A stretch of DNA of 8,066 nucleotides from NCBI GenBank assembly GCA_014380205.1, contig JACMKH010000438.1:1-8066 (forward strand), given 5' to 3'. This document shows positions 1-6,879 of the stretch, piece after piece (the stretch's first letter is position 1; the number at the start of each line of letters is the position of its first letter). The notes under the pieces were generated by a model. That model saw only the letters and a program-made list of their open reading frames with translations. It did not search any database and was not told where the DNA came from. Source of the stretch: Sphingomonadaceae bacterium. Lineage in GTDB: Bacteria; Pseudomonadota; Alphaproteobacteria; Sphingomonadales; Sphingomonadaceae. Position numbers and translations under genes: made by a program.

Positions 1-464
1 CGTCCGACCGGGGCCGGATCGCGCGCGCGCTGGAAGTCGCGCGCTCGACGGGGCGGAGCGTCGGCGCATGGCGCGCGGAGCGCCATGGCGGCATCGCGGA
101 TGATATCGCGCTCTTCCCGCTGATCCTGCTGCCGCCGCGCGACTGGCTCTACGCGCGCTGCGACGCGCGCTTCGACGCGATGCTCGAGGCGGGCGCGATC
201 ACCGAGGTCGAGGCTTTGCTCGCGTGCGACCTCTCGCCCGACCTGCCCGTGATGCGCGCGATCGGCGTTCCCGAGATCGCAGCGCTGATCCGCGGGGAGC
301 TCAGCCGCGAGCAAGCGACGGAGGCCGCTAAGCAGGCGACGCGGCGCTATGCCAAGCGTCAGTACACATGGTTCTCGCGCCAGCCGCCCGTCGACTGGCC
401 ACGCACCGATACGACATCAAATAAGGATTTGATCAACGAATTTGCAATAAAATTGCGTCAATGA
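1..464 (+). CDS. miaA: tRNA dimethylallyltransferase MiaA, 3' part
   Basis: MiaA transfers a dimethylallyl group to N6 of A37 in cytoplasmic tRNAs that read codons starting with U. The 5' end lies outside the window. The frame is open from base 3 and encodes 153 residues before TGA at 462-464, about half of the usual roughly 300. Seen in the sequence: the opening SDRGRIARALEV resembles the family's R-x-x-RALEV segment. DLPVMRAIGVPEI matches the conserved MRAxGVPE segment. ATRRYAKRQYTWFSRQ matches the C-terminal TRxYAKRQxTWFR signature, which is close to diagnostic. The last 17 or so codons (about 411-461) are clearly richer in A and T than the rest and carry no family motif, so the tail is probably variable. 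The gene runs in the same direction as ilvB, with an 83-nt gap that holds a promoter-like sequence, so I infer separate transcription of the ilv genes. Confidence 0.93.
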   Translation, partial: SDRGRIARALEVARSTGRSVGAWRAERHGGIADDIALFPLILLPPRDWLYARCDARFDAMLEAGAITEVEALLACDLSPDLPVMRAIGVPEIAALIRGELSREQATEAAKQATRRYAKRQYTWFSRQPPVDWPRTDTTSNKDLINEFAIKLRQ

Positions 465-467
465 GGC

Positions 468-496
468 TTGACGGATAATTTTCCAACCGCTAGCCG
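468..496 (+). promoter_or_regulatory. Putative sigma-70-type promoter of the ilv operon
   Basis: TTGACG (468-473) is followed after 17 nt by TAGCCG (491-496). Read against the Caulobacter housekeeping consensus (TTGACGS, 10-14 nt, GCTANAWC), TTGACGG at 468-474, then 14 nt, then GCTAGCCG fits well on the -35 side and only partly on the -10 side. Transcription would start near 503, about 45 nt before ilvB. It lies directly after the miaA stop codon in the only gap before ilvB. This is a motif match by eye, not proof of activity. Confidence 0.45.
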
Positions 497-547
497 ACGG
501 CGCTTCGCGCTGCTATTGCGGCGCAGCAAAACCGGGGACGGCCAGCC

Positions 548-2296
548 ATGCAAGCCGAAAAGAGCGGCGCGGACATTTTGATCGAGGCGCTGTGCGACAT
601 CGGGGTCGACACGATCTTCGGCTACCCGGGCGGCGCGGTGCTGCCGATCTACGACGCGCTGTTCAACCAGTCGCGCATCCGCCACATCCTCGTCCGCCAG
701 GAAGGCGGCGCCGTCCATGCCGCCGAGGGTTATGCGCGCTCGACCGGCAAGCCCGGCGTGGTGCTCGTCACCTCAGGCCCCGGCGCCACCAACGCGATCA
801 CCGGGATCACCGACGCGCTGATGGATTCGATCCCGATCGTCGTGATCACCGGCCAGGTCGCGACGCACCTGATCGGCACCGACGCCTTCCAGGAGGCCGA
901 CACGGTCGGGCTCACGCGGCACTGCACCAAGCACAATTACCTCGTGAAAGATCCGGCCAAGCTCGGCGGCGTCATTCACGAGGCGTTCCACATCGCGACC
1001 TCAGGCCGCCCCGGCCCGGTCGTGATCGACATCCCCAAGGACGTCCAGGTCGCGACTGCGCCCTACAAGAAGCCCGGCCCGATCGAGCACCGCGCCTACC
1101 GGCCCCAGGTCAGGCCCGAGACCGCGCTGATCGAAGCGGCGGTCGAGATGCTCGCGGCGGCCGAGCGCCCGATCCTCTACACCGGCGGCGGGATCATCAA
1201 CGCCGGTCCCGGCGCGAGCCAGATGCTGCGCGAGCTCGCGCGGCTCAGCTGCGCGCCGGTCACCTCGACGCTGATGGGGCTCGGCGCCTTCCCTGCCTCC
1301 TCGCCGCAGTGGCTCGGCATGCTCGGCATGCACGGGACTTACGAAGCGAACATGGCGATGAACAAGGCCGATCTGATGGTCTGCCTCGGCGCGCGCTTCG
1401 ACGACCGCGTCACCGGCCGGCTCGACGCCTTCTCGCCGCAATCCCGCAAGGTCCACATCGATATCGACCGCTCGTCAATCAACAAGAACATCCGCGTCGA
1501 CCTGCCCATCGTCGCCGACGTCGGCCGCGCGATCGAGGACATGGTCAAGCTGTGGAAGGCGCGCCAGCATCCCAAGAGCGACCTTGCCGAATGGTGGCGG
1601 CGGATCGAGGGCTGGCGCGCGCGCGACAGCCTCGCCTTTCCAGGCGGAGGCAAGGAGATCATGCCGCAGGCGGCGGTCAAGGCGCTGTTCGCGGCGACGC
1701 GCGGGCGCGATCCCATCGTCACCACGGAGGTCGGCCAGCACCAGATGTGGGCGGCGCAGCATTTCGGCTTCGAGGGGCCCAACAAATGGCTCACCTCGGG
1801 CGGGCTCGGCACGATGGGCTATGGCCTTCCCGCCGCGATCGGCGCGCAGATCGGCAACCCCAGGGCGCTGGTCATCGACATCGCGGGCGAGGCCTCGATC
1901 CAGATGAACATCCAGGAGATGGCGACCGCGACGCAATACCGGCTGCCGGTCAAGGTGTTCATCCTCAACAATCAATATATGGGGATGGTCCGCCAGTGGC
2001 AGGAGCTGAGCTATGCCGGGCGCTACGCCGAGAGCTACAGCGATTCGCTCCCCGATTTCGTGGCGCTCGCCGAGGCCTATGGCTGGACGGGGATCCGCAT
2101 CGAGGATCCGGGCGATCTCGAGGACGGGATCGCGCGGATGCTCGCGGCCGAGGGTCCGGTGATGGTCGATTGCGTCGTCGCCAAGCTCGCCAATTGCTTC
2201 CCGATGATTCCGTCGGGCGCGGCGCACACCGAGATGCTGCTCCACGACGCCGAGGTCTCGGGCGAGATGGACGACGAAGCGAAGGCGCTGGTGTGA
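548..2296 (+). CDS. ilvB: Acetolactate (acetohydroxyacid) synthase, catalytic subunit IlvB
   Basis: The ThDP- and FAD-dependent cytoplasmic enzyme condenses two pyruvates to 2-acetolactate, or pyruvate and 2-oxobutyrate to 2-aceto-2-hydroxybutyrate. This is the first common step to valine, leucine and isoleucine. The protein has 582 residues, the normal length. An N-terminal ThDP-type domain holds YPGGA (26-30) and the catalytic Glu of RQEGG (E52). [10 protein letters not shown] (281-290) is the FAD-side motif. The C-terminal ThDP domain runs from about 375 to 550, with the Mg/ThDP motif beginning at G447 and ending in NN (474-475). W484 of MVRQWQ, the tryptophan lining the herbicide channel, is present. 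The position equivalent to plant Pro197 is D118. The Mg-binding motif reads GEA instead of GDG (E448). ATG 548 is chosen because the alignment begins there and GGGGA (534-538) lies 9 nt upstream. It partners IlvN, encoded downstream. Confidence 0.98.
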   Translation: MQAEKSGADILIEALCDIGVDTIFGYPGGAVLPIYDALFNQSRIRHILVRQEGGAVHAAEGYARSTGKPGVVLVTSGPGATNAITGITDALMDSIPIVVITGQVATHLIGTDAFQEADTVGLTRHCTKHNYLVKDPAKLGGVIHEAFHIATSGRPGPVVIDIPKDVQVATAPYKKPGPIEHRAYRPQVRPETALIEAAVEMLAAAERPILYTGGGIINAGPGASQMLRELARLSCAPVTSTLMGLGAFPASSPQWLGMLGMHGTYEANMAMNKADLMVCLGARFDDRVTGRLDAFSPQSRKVHIDIDRSSINKNIRVDLPIVADVGRAIEDMVKLWKARQHPKSDLAEWWRRIEGWRARDSLAFPGGGKEIMPQAAVKALFAATRGRDPIVTTEVGQHQMWAAQHFGFEGPNKWLTSGGLGTMGYGLPAAIGAQIGNPRALVIDIAGEASIQMNIQEMATATQYRLPVKVFILNNQYMGMVRQWQELSYAGRYAESYSDSLPDFVALAEAYGWTGIRIEDPGDLEDGIARMLAAEGPVMVDCVVAKLANCFPMIPSGAAHTEMLLHDAEVSGEMDDEAKALV

Positions 2297-2300
2297 TGGG

Positions 2301-2307
2301 CGATGCA
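2301..2307. repeat. Left copy of 7-bp direct repeat CGATGCA (possible target duplication)
   Basis: CGATGCA occurs here, 4 nt after the ilvB stop codon, and again at 2494-2500, immediately flanking the palindromic element. The right copy contains the real ilvN ATG. The left copy also contains an ATG (2303), which now opens only a short reading frame that ends at TAG 2363-2365. I infer a target-site duplication made when the element inserted. A chance 7-bp match near the ends is unlikely but not excluded. Confidence 0.5.
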
Positions 2308-2493
2308 GCCACCTTCTCCCCCCTTGCGGGGGAGAATAGCATTGCTTGGCGGCTCGTCTGCCTAGCAATGCTTAGAGAGGGGTGCGGCGCGCAGCGCCGC
2401 GCGCCCCCAGGGCACGCTCACCCTCTCCAACCTTCGCTAGGCGGCACGCCGCCAAGCTCAGCTATTCTCCCCCGTCAAGGGGGAGGAGGCTAA
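2308..2493. repeat. MITE-like fold-back palindromic element between ilvB and ilvN
   Basis: About 186 bp form one long imperfect inverted repeat built from nested hairpins. The left terminal hairpin is TTCTCCCCC (2314-2322), loop CTTGC, GGGGGAGAA (2328-2336). The right one is CTCCCCC (2467-2473), loop GTCAA, GGGGGAG (2479-2485). The 13 bases GGGGGAGAATAGC at 2328-2340 recur inverted at 2461-2473. A left inner hairpin pairs AGCATTGCT (2338-2346) with AGCAATGCT (2364-2372). A right inner hairpin pairs GCTAGGCGG (2436-2444) with CCGCCAAGC (2449-2457), apart from an A·A mismatch. GAGAGGG (2375-2381) pairs with CCCTCTC (2421-2427). The centre is GCGGCGC-GCA-GCGCCGC (2384-2400). There is no transposase gene, so it would be non-autonomous. 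It resembles in style the palindromic intergenic elements known from alphaproteobacteria such as rhizobial RIME, but I cannot assign a family. The outermost four bases of the two ends do not match. Confidence 0.8.
2484..2489 (+). promoter_or_regulatory. ilvN Shine-Dalgarno inside the element's right terminal hairpin
   Basis: AGGAGG (2484-2489) lies 6 nt upstream of ATG 2496, an ideal ribosome-binding site, and it decides this start. It overlaps the 3' arm of the right terminal hairpin of the palindromic element (about 2465-2487), whose CTCCCCC arm would pair with its first bases. The element therefore supplies the site and may also partly mask it. That masking is inference. Confidence 0.7.
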
Positions 2494-2500
2494 CGATGCA
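2494..2500. repeat. Right copy of 7-bp direct repeat CGATGCA, containing the ilvN ATG
   Basis: This is the same 7 bases as at 2301-2307. It spans the ilvN start codon (2496-2498). Removing the element plus one copy would put the ilvN ATG only 6 nt after the ilvB TGA, a typical operon spacing, which supports insertion into a once-compact ilvBN junction. Confidence 0.5.
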
Positions 2501-3011
2501 TATCAAGGAAGAACTCGCCGAGCGGCACACGCTCTCCGTTCTCGTCGACAACGAGCCCGGCATCCTCGCGCGGATCGCGGGGATGTTCACCGCGCGCGGC
2601 TACAATATCGAGAGTCTCACCGTCACCGACGTCTCCGAGGACCAGTCGGTCAGCCGGATCACCATCGTCACCAGCGCGTCGAGCCATGTCATGGAGCAGA
2701 TCATCGCCCAGCTCGACCGCCTGGTCCCCGTCCATCGCGTCACCGACCTCACCGCCTTCGGCCCGCACGTCGAGCGCGAGCTCGCGCTGGTGAAGGTCGC
2801 GGGGCGCGGCGACGACCGGATCGAGGCGCTGCGCCTCGCCGACGTCTATCGCGCGCGCGTGGTCGACGCGACCACCGCGAGCTTCATCTTCGAGCTCACC
2901 GGATCGACCGACAAGATCGACAGCTTCGTCGCGCTGATGCGCGAGGTCGGGTTGGTCGAGGTCGCGCGCACCGGCGTCGTCGCGATCGCGCGCGGGGCGG
3001 AGGCGGCCTGA
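2496..3011 (+). CDS. ilvN: Acetolactate synthase, regulatory small subunit IlvN
   Basis: This subunit binds the catalytic subunit IlvB, raises its activity and makes the complex sensitive to valine. It has 171 residues, as usual for this family. The N-terminal ACT domain (about 11-85) carries VDNEPGILARIAGMF and GYNIESLTV. G22 and N37 correspond to E. coli IlvH Gly14 and Asn29, residues known from valine-resistant mutants, so I infer valine feedback. The C-terminal part (about 92-165) contains the family's ELALVKV, VVDATTASFIFELTG and GLVEVARTGVVAIARG segments. ATG 2496 is chosen because it follows AGGAGG with 6-nt spacing and the alignment begins here. An upstream in-frame GTG at 2382 would run through the palindromic element and is rejected. 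The next gene follows after 4 nt. Confidence 0.97.
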   Translation: MHIKEELAERHTLSVLVDNEPGILARIAGMFTARGYNIESLTVTDVSEDQSVSRITIVTSASSHVMEQIIAQLDRLVPVHRVTDLTAFGPHVERELALVKVAGRGDDRIEALRLADVYRARVVDATTASFIFELTGSTDKIDSFVALMREVGLVEVARTGVVAIARGAEAA

Positions 3012-3015
3012 GGCG

Positions 3016-4354
<1,339 letters not shown>

Positions 4355-4378
4355 CTCCCGGCGAGAGGCGGCTTGCAT

Positions 4379-4397
4379 TATGTGATAACATCACATA
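4379..4397. promoter_or_regulatory. 19-bp perfect dyad, operator-like
   Basis: TATGTGATAACATCACATA is a perfect 8-bp inverted repeat with a 3-nt centre. It sits 24 nt after the ilvC stop and 10 nt before the ATG of the next ORF, and is AT-rich in GC-rich surroundings. TGTGA-N5-TCACA resembles a CRP/FNR half-site pair, but the spacing is one base shorter than the N6 of CRP. A GntR-like operator is another option. No T-run follows, so it is not a terminator. The cognate regulator is unknown. Confidence 0.5.
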
Positions 4398-4407
4398 GAC
4401 AGCTGAA

Positions 4408-4977
4408 ATGGCTTGGCAAGACATAGTTGGCATGGCCGGCTCCGCGCTGGCGAACGGCTTGTTGGGCTTGCTGGTCGTCACGGGACTTTCGGAATCCGAA
4501 CAGCGGTGCACCGAACATGCTTTTGGTTACGCCCATGATCCCGATTGTCCGGACTCCGATTTGCGCTCGGAGCACCGCGTGCTGTTCTCGGCGGGAATCT
4601 CGAAGGGCGGCGTCGACGGGCAGCTCGCAAGGGGGAGTGACGACCCTTCGAGGATCTCGCCGCGTGATGTGTCCTGCCCGCCGGCAACGCGGCCAGACTA
4701 CGCCGGAGCGCATATGGAGATCGCGATGTTCACCAGCCTGCCGATGCCACGCAATGTTGAGGCGTGCGTCAAATTCGGCACCGAAGGCCAAGTGGAGGTG
4801 CGCCTCGTTGATGGTGAGCAAAACTCGATCTTGAGAAGGGTTCTTGCGGGAGCGATCGAGTCCGAGCTTCAGTTTCCGCGTCCCAGCGCGGGACCTCCCT
4901 CCTGGGGAACCCAGTCTGGGACCGATGGTTGGCTTCGCACCCATATCGCGATCTCTACCTATCGCCTCACCGATTGA
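4408..4977 (+). CDS. Hypothetical protein, possibly secreted or membrane-anchored
   Basis: I do not recognise this 189-residue product. Supporting a real gene: no stop over 189 codons, and a coding-like base pattern (G/C common at codon positions 1 and 3, low at 2), though with clearly lower third-position GC than the neighbours. Residues 7-26 (VGMAGSALANGLLGLLVVTG) are hydrophobic and could anchor or export it, but there are no basic residues before them, so the signal is poor. Four cysteines follow (C34, C47, C90, C120). The end (about 118-185: EACVKFGTEGQVEVRLVDG, then ELQFPRP and DGWLRTHIAIS) is vaguely like a TonB C-terminal-type fold, a weak impression only. ATG 4408 follows a stop at 4396-4398 and has no good Shine-Dalgarno. 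ATG 4432 is an alternative start. It could also be a decaying or recently acquired gene. A long antisense frame exists but looks less protein-like. Confidence 0.45.
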   Translation: MAWQDIVGMAGSALANGLLGLLVVTGLSESEQRCTEHAFGYAHDPDCPDSDLRSEHRVLFSAGISKGGVDGQLARGSDDPSRISPRDVSCPPATRPDYAGAHMEIAMFTSLPMPRNVEACVKFGTEGQVEVRLVDGEQNSILRRVLAGAIESELQFPRPSAGPPSWGTQSGTDGWLRTHIAISTYRLTD

Positions 4978-5030
4978 GCGCGGAACCGATGCGCTTACGT
5001 GTTGCGAACTGCATCTCGCCTGCCAAGGGC

Positions 5031-5059
5031 TGGACCTGTTAACCAATCTTGGCCATAGC
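5031..5059 (+). promoter_or_regulatory. Putative promoter of the leuA leader transcript
   Basis: TGGACC (5031-5036) is followed after 17 nt by CATAGC (5054-5059). These are 4/6 and 3/6 matches to TTGACA and TATAAT, so weak. The position is what makes it attractive: a start 7 nt downstream falls at about 5066-5068, on the ATG of the leader peptide, which has no Shine-Dalgarno. The rest of 4978-5030 shows nothing I can support. Confidence 0.35.
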
Positions 5060-5067
5060 CCCCGTCA

Positions 5068-5112
5068 ATGATCGGCTCGCCCGCCCTTCTCCTGCGACTT
5101 ACGCGCCCTTAG
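5068..5112 (+). CDS. leuL: leuA leader peptide (14 aa, Leu-rich)
   Basis: The frame reads MIGSPALLLRLTRP and stops at TAG 5110-5112. Leucine is coded at 5086-5094 (CTT CTC CTG) and 5098-5100 (CTT), four of five consecutive codons. CTT is used twice although leuA itself prefers CTC and CTG. The stop codon lies inside the 5' arm of the 13-bp stem 5106-5150. A Leu-run short ORF running into a strong hairpin upstream of leuA is the hallmark of ribosome-mediated attenuation, in which ribosomes stall on Leu codons when charged tRNA-Leu is scarce. An in-frame TAG at 5056-5058 and the lack of any other start make ATG 5068 the only candidate. No Shine-Dalgarno is visible upstream, so it may be translated leaderless, as reported for the Sinorhizobium trp leader. 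Confidence 0.72.
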   Translation: MIGSPALLLRLTRP

Positions 5113-5150
5113 GCGCGCGCTTCCCCGCGCCGCATCGGCGCGCCTAAGGG
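5106..5150 (+). promoter_or_regulatory. leuA attenuator: 13-bp stem with competing folds
   Basis: CCCTTAGGCGCGC (5106-5118) pairs perfectly with GCGCGCCTAAGGG (5138-5150). Inside it, CGCGCC (5126-5131) can instead pair with GGCGCG at 5112-5117 or with GGCGCG at 5137-5142 (loop GCATC), so at least three exclusive helices exist. A ribosome held at the Leu codons (5086-5100) leaves the long stem free. One at the stop codon (5110-5112) covers its 5' arm and would favour 5126-5142. Only a short ATTT (5154-5157) follows the stem, not a clear U-run, so whether termination is intrinsic, Rho-dependent or translational is open. Confidence 0.68.
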
Positions 5151-5151
5151 A

Positions 5152-5216
5152 CGATTTCAGGCACAAAGCGAAATCGAGGGTCGCGCTCGCGCGTACCCGA
5201 GTCGAAGAGAAGACCC
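5152..5216 (+). promoter_or_regulatory. Further stem-loops between the attenuator and the leuA start
   Basis: CGATTTC (5152-5158) pairs with GAAATCG (5170-5176) around an 11-nt loop, a perfect 7-bp stem. GGGTCGCG (5178-5185) can fold on CGCG-T-ACCC (5190-5198) with one bulged T. Alternatively GGGTC (5178-5182) pairs exactly with GACCC (5212-5216) just before the leuA ATG. The alternatives could add a translational switch or form the terminator half of the attenuator. This is read by eye and no energies were calculated. Confidence 0.4.
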
Positions 5217-5217
5217 C

Positions 5218-6879
5218 ATGCTGACCGATCCTTCCGTCAAATACCGCGCCTTCCCACCGATCGACCTGCCCGACCGCCAATGGCCCTCGCGGACGATCAC
5301 CGCGCCGCCGCGCTGGCTCTCGACCGACATGCGCGACGGCAACCAGGCGCTGATCGACCCGATGGACGCCGAGAAGAAGACGCGCTTCTTCGATCTGCTC
5401 ACGCGAATCGGGATCAAGGAGATCGAGGTCGGCTTCCCCGCGGCGGGCGCGACCGAGTTCGATTTCATCCGCGGCCTCGTCGAATCGGGGCGTATCCCCG
5501 ACGACGTGATCATCCAGGGGCTGACCCAGTCGCGCGCCGACCTCATCGCCACCACCTTCGACGCGATGGCGGGCGCGCGCGTGGCGATCGTCCACCTCTA
5601 CAACGCGCTGAGCCCCGCGTGGCGCAAGATCGTCTTCCAGATGAGCCGCGACGAGATCAAGGCGATCGCGGTCGAGGGCGCGAAGCTGCTCCGCGACGAG
5701 GCGGCCAAGCGCCCCGCGACCGACTGGCGCTTCGAATACAGCCCCGAGGCGTTCTCGACGACCGAGATCGATTTCAGCGTCGAGGTCTGCGCGGCGGTGA
5801 TGGACGTTCTCCAACCGACGCGCGAGCGGCCGATCATCTTCAACCTGCCCGCGACCGTCGAGGCGGCGACGCCCAACATCTACGCCGACCAGATCGAATA
5901 TTTCGGCCGCCATATCCCCGACCGCGAGGCGGTGGTGATCAGCCTCCACACGCACAACGACCGCGGCACCGGCGTCGCCGCGACCGAGCTCGGTCTGCTC
6001 GCGGGCGCCGACCGCGTCGAGGGCTGCCTGTTCGGCAACGGCGAGCGCACGGGCAACGTCTGCCTCGTCACGCTCGCGCTCAACCTCTACACCCAGGGAA
6101 TCGCGCCGGGGCTCGACCTTTCGGACATCGACGAGATCGTCCGCACCGCCGAATATTGCAACGCGCTCCCCGTCCACCCGCGCCACCCCTATGCGGGCGA
6201 GCTCGTGTTCACCGCCTTCTCGGGCTCGCACCAGGACGCGATCAAAAAGGGCTTCGCCGCGCAGGAGCGGCGCAACGACGAGCTGTGGGAAGTGCCCTAT
6301 CTGCCGATCGACCCCGCCGATCTCGGGCGGAGCTACGAGGCGGTGATCCGCGTCAACTCGCAGTCGGGCAAGGGCGGCGTCGCCTGGGTGCTCGAGCAGG
6401 ACAAGGGGCTCAAGCTGCCCAAGCGGATGCAGGCCGATTTCAGCCGAATCGTCCAGGCGCTCGCCGACGCGACCAGCCGCGAGCTCCACGCCGACGACAT
6501 CTGGGCGGCGTTCGAGGCGCATTACCGGCTCGGGGGCGGGCGCTTCGCGCTGGTCGATTACGAGGAGACGCGGGCGGGCGCCGACCGCATCTTCGTCGGT
6601 CGCATCGGCCACGACGGCGCCACGCGATCGATCAGCGGGCGCGGCAACGGGCTGATCTCGGGCGTGCTCGCCGCGCTGTGCGGCGACTGCGGGATCGACC
6701 TCGACGTGGTCAACTACGACGAGCACGCGATCGGCCACGGCGCCGACGCGCGCGCCGCCGCCTATCTCGAATGCCGCGCCGCCGACGGACGCACCGTGTT
6801 CGGCGTAGGCATCGACGAGGACATCGCGACCGCGAGCGTGCGCGCCGTGCTCAGCGCAGCGAATGGTCTGAGCGGCTAA
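5218..6879 (+). CDS. leuA: 2-Isopropylmalate synthase LeuA (long, yeast/actinobacterial type)
   Basis: The enzyme condenses acetyl-CoA with 2-ketoisovalerate to 2-isopropylmalate, the first committed step of leucine synthesis, in the cytoplasm. It has 553 residues, longer than E. coli LeuA (about 523). Its opening ([18 protein letters not shown], then the [11 protein letters not shown] motif) marks the yeast/actinobacterial type. The TIM-barrel domain covers about 28-310, with catalytic R39 and metal ligand D40 (RDGNQAL), H244 and H246 (HTHNDRG) and N280 (GNGERTGN). The linker carries [12 protein letters not shown] with H338 and [18 protein letters not shown] with Y373, matching catalytic residues His379 and Tyr410 of the Mycobacterium enzyme. 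The C-terminal regulatory domain (about 435-545) should bind leucine for feedback. All key residues are present. ATG 5218 fits the family start, and the upstream purine stretch GAAGAGAAG is a modest Shine-Dalgarno. Its TAA overlaps the stop of the convergent MOSC gene. Confidence 0.97.
   Translation: MLTDPSVKYRAFPPIDLPDRQWPSRTITAPPRWLSTDMRDGNQALIDPMDAEKKTRFFDLLTRIGIKEIEVGFPAAGATEFDFIRGLVESGRIPDDVIIQGLTQSRADLIATTFDAMAGARVAIVHLYNALSPAWRKIVFQMSRDEIKAIAVEGAKLLRDEAAKRPATDWRFEYSPEAFSTTEIDFSVEVCAAVMDVLQPTRERPIIFNLPATVEAATPNIYADQIEYFGRHIPDREAVVISLHTHNDRGTGVAATELGLLAGADRVEGCLFGNGERTGNVCLVTLALNLYTQGIAPGLDLSDIDEIVRTAEYCNALPVHPRHPYAGELVFTAFSGSHQDAIKKGFAAQERRNDELWEVPYLPIDPADLGRSYEAVIRVNSQSGKGGVAWVLEQDKGLKLPKRMQADFSRIVQALADATSRELHADDIWAAFEAHYRLGGGRFALVDYEETRAGADRIFVGRIGHDGATRSISGRGNGLISGVLAALCGDCGIDLDVVNYDEHAIGHGADARAAAYLECRAADGRTVFGVGIDEDIATASVRAVLSAANGLSG

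Noticed and set aside
1..464. Link between MiaA tRNA modification and the leucine leader
   Set aside because: MiaA acts on tRNAs reading U-starting codons. The leader control codons are CTT, CTC, CTG and CTT, so no direct effect is expected.
468..581. TTG-started frame before ilvB with CTG CTA TTG (516-524), a possible ilv leader peptide
   Set aside because: It lacks an ATG and a Shine-Dalgarno, overlaps the putative promoter and the ilvB start, and the local hairpin (509-513 with 523-527) is only 5 bp. Three Leu codons in a row can be chance. Conservation in relatives would be needed.
2303..2365. 20-codon ORF starting at the left CGATGCA copy
   Set aside because: It only translates the element. 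It is best seen as a possible relic of the original ilvN start, not a gene.
592..2493. Long + frame (633 codons) overlapping ilvB
   Set aside because: It is arginine-rich and of low complexity, as expected of an out-of-frame read of a GC-rich gene. ilvB itself is certain.
2382..2495. N-terminal extension of IlvN from GTG 2382
   Set aside because: The extra residues (MRRAAPRAPRARSPSP...) are a translation of the palindromic element. Homology and a strong Shine-Dalgarno place the start at 2496.
4379..4397. Dyad as an intrinsic terminator of ilvC or as a true CRP site
   Set aside because: No T-run follows the stem, and the TGTGA/TCACA spacing is 5, not 6.
4902..4914. CTGGG-GAA-CCCAG hairpin inside the unknown ORF
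   Set aside because: It is only 5 bp, with no T-run, within a locally repetitive stretch. Function cannot be supported.
4378..5046. 222-codon minus-strand frame in the ilvC-leuA interval
   Set aside because: It has less coding-like base use than the + frame 4408-4977, an Arg/His-rich product without motifs, and no ribosome-binding site. It is not fully excluded.
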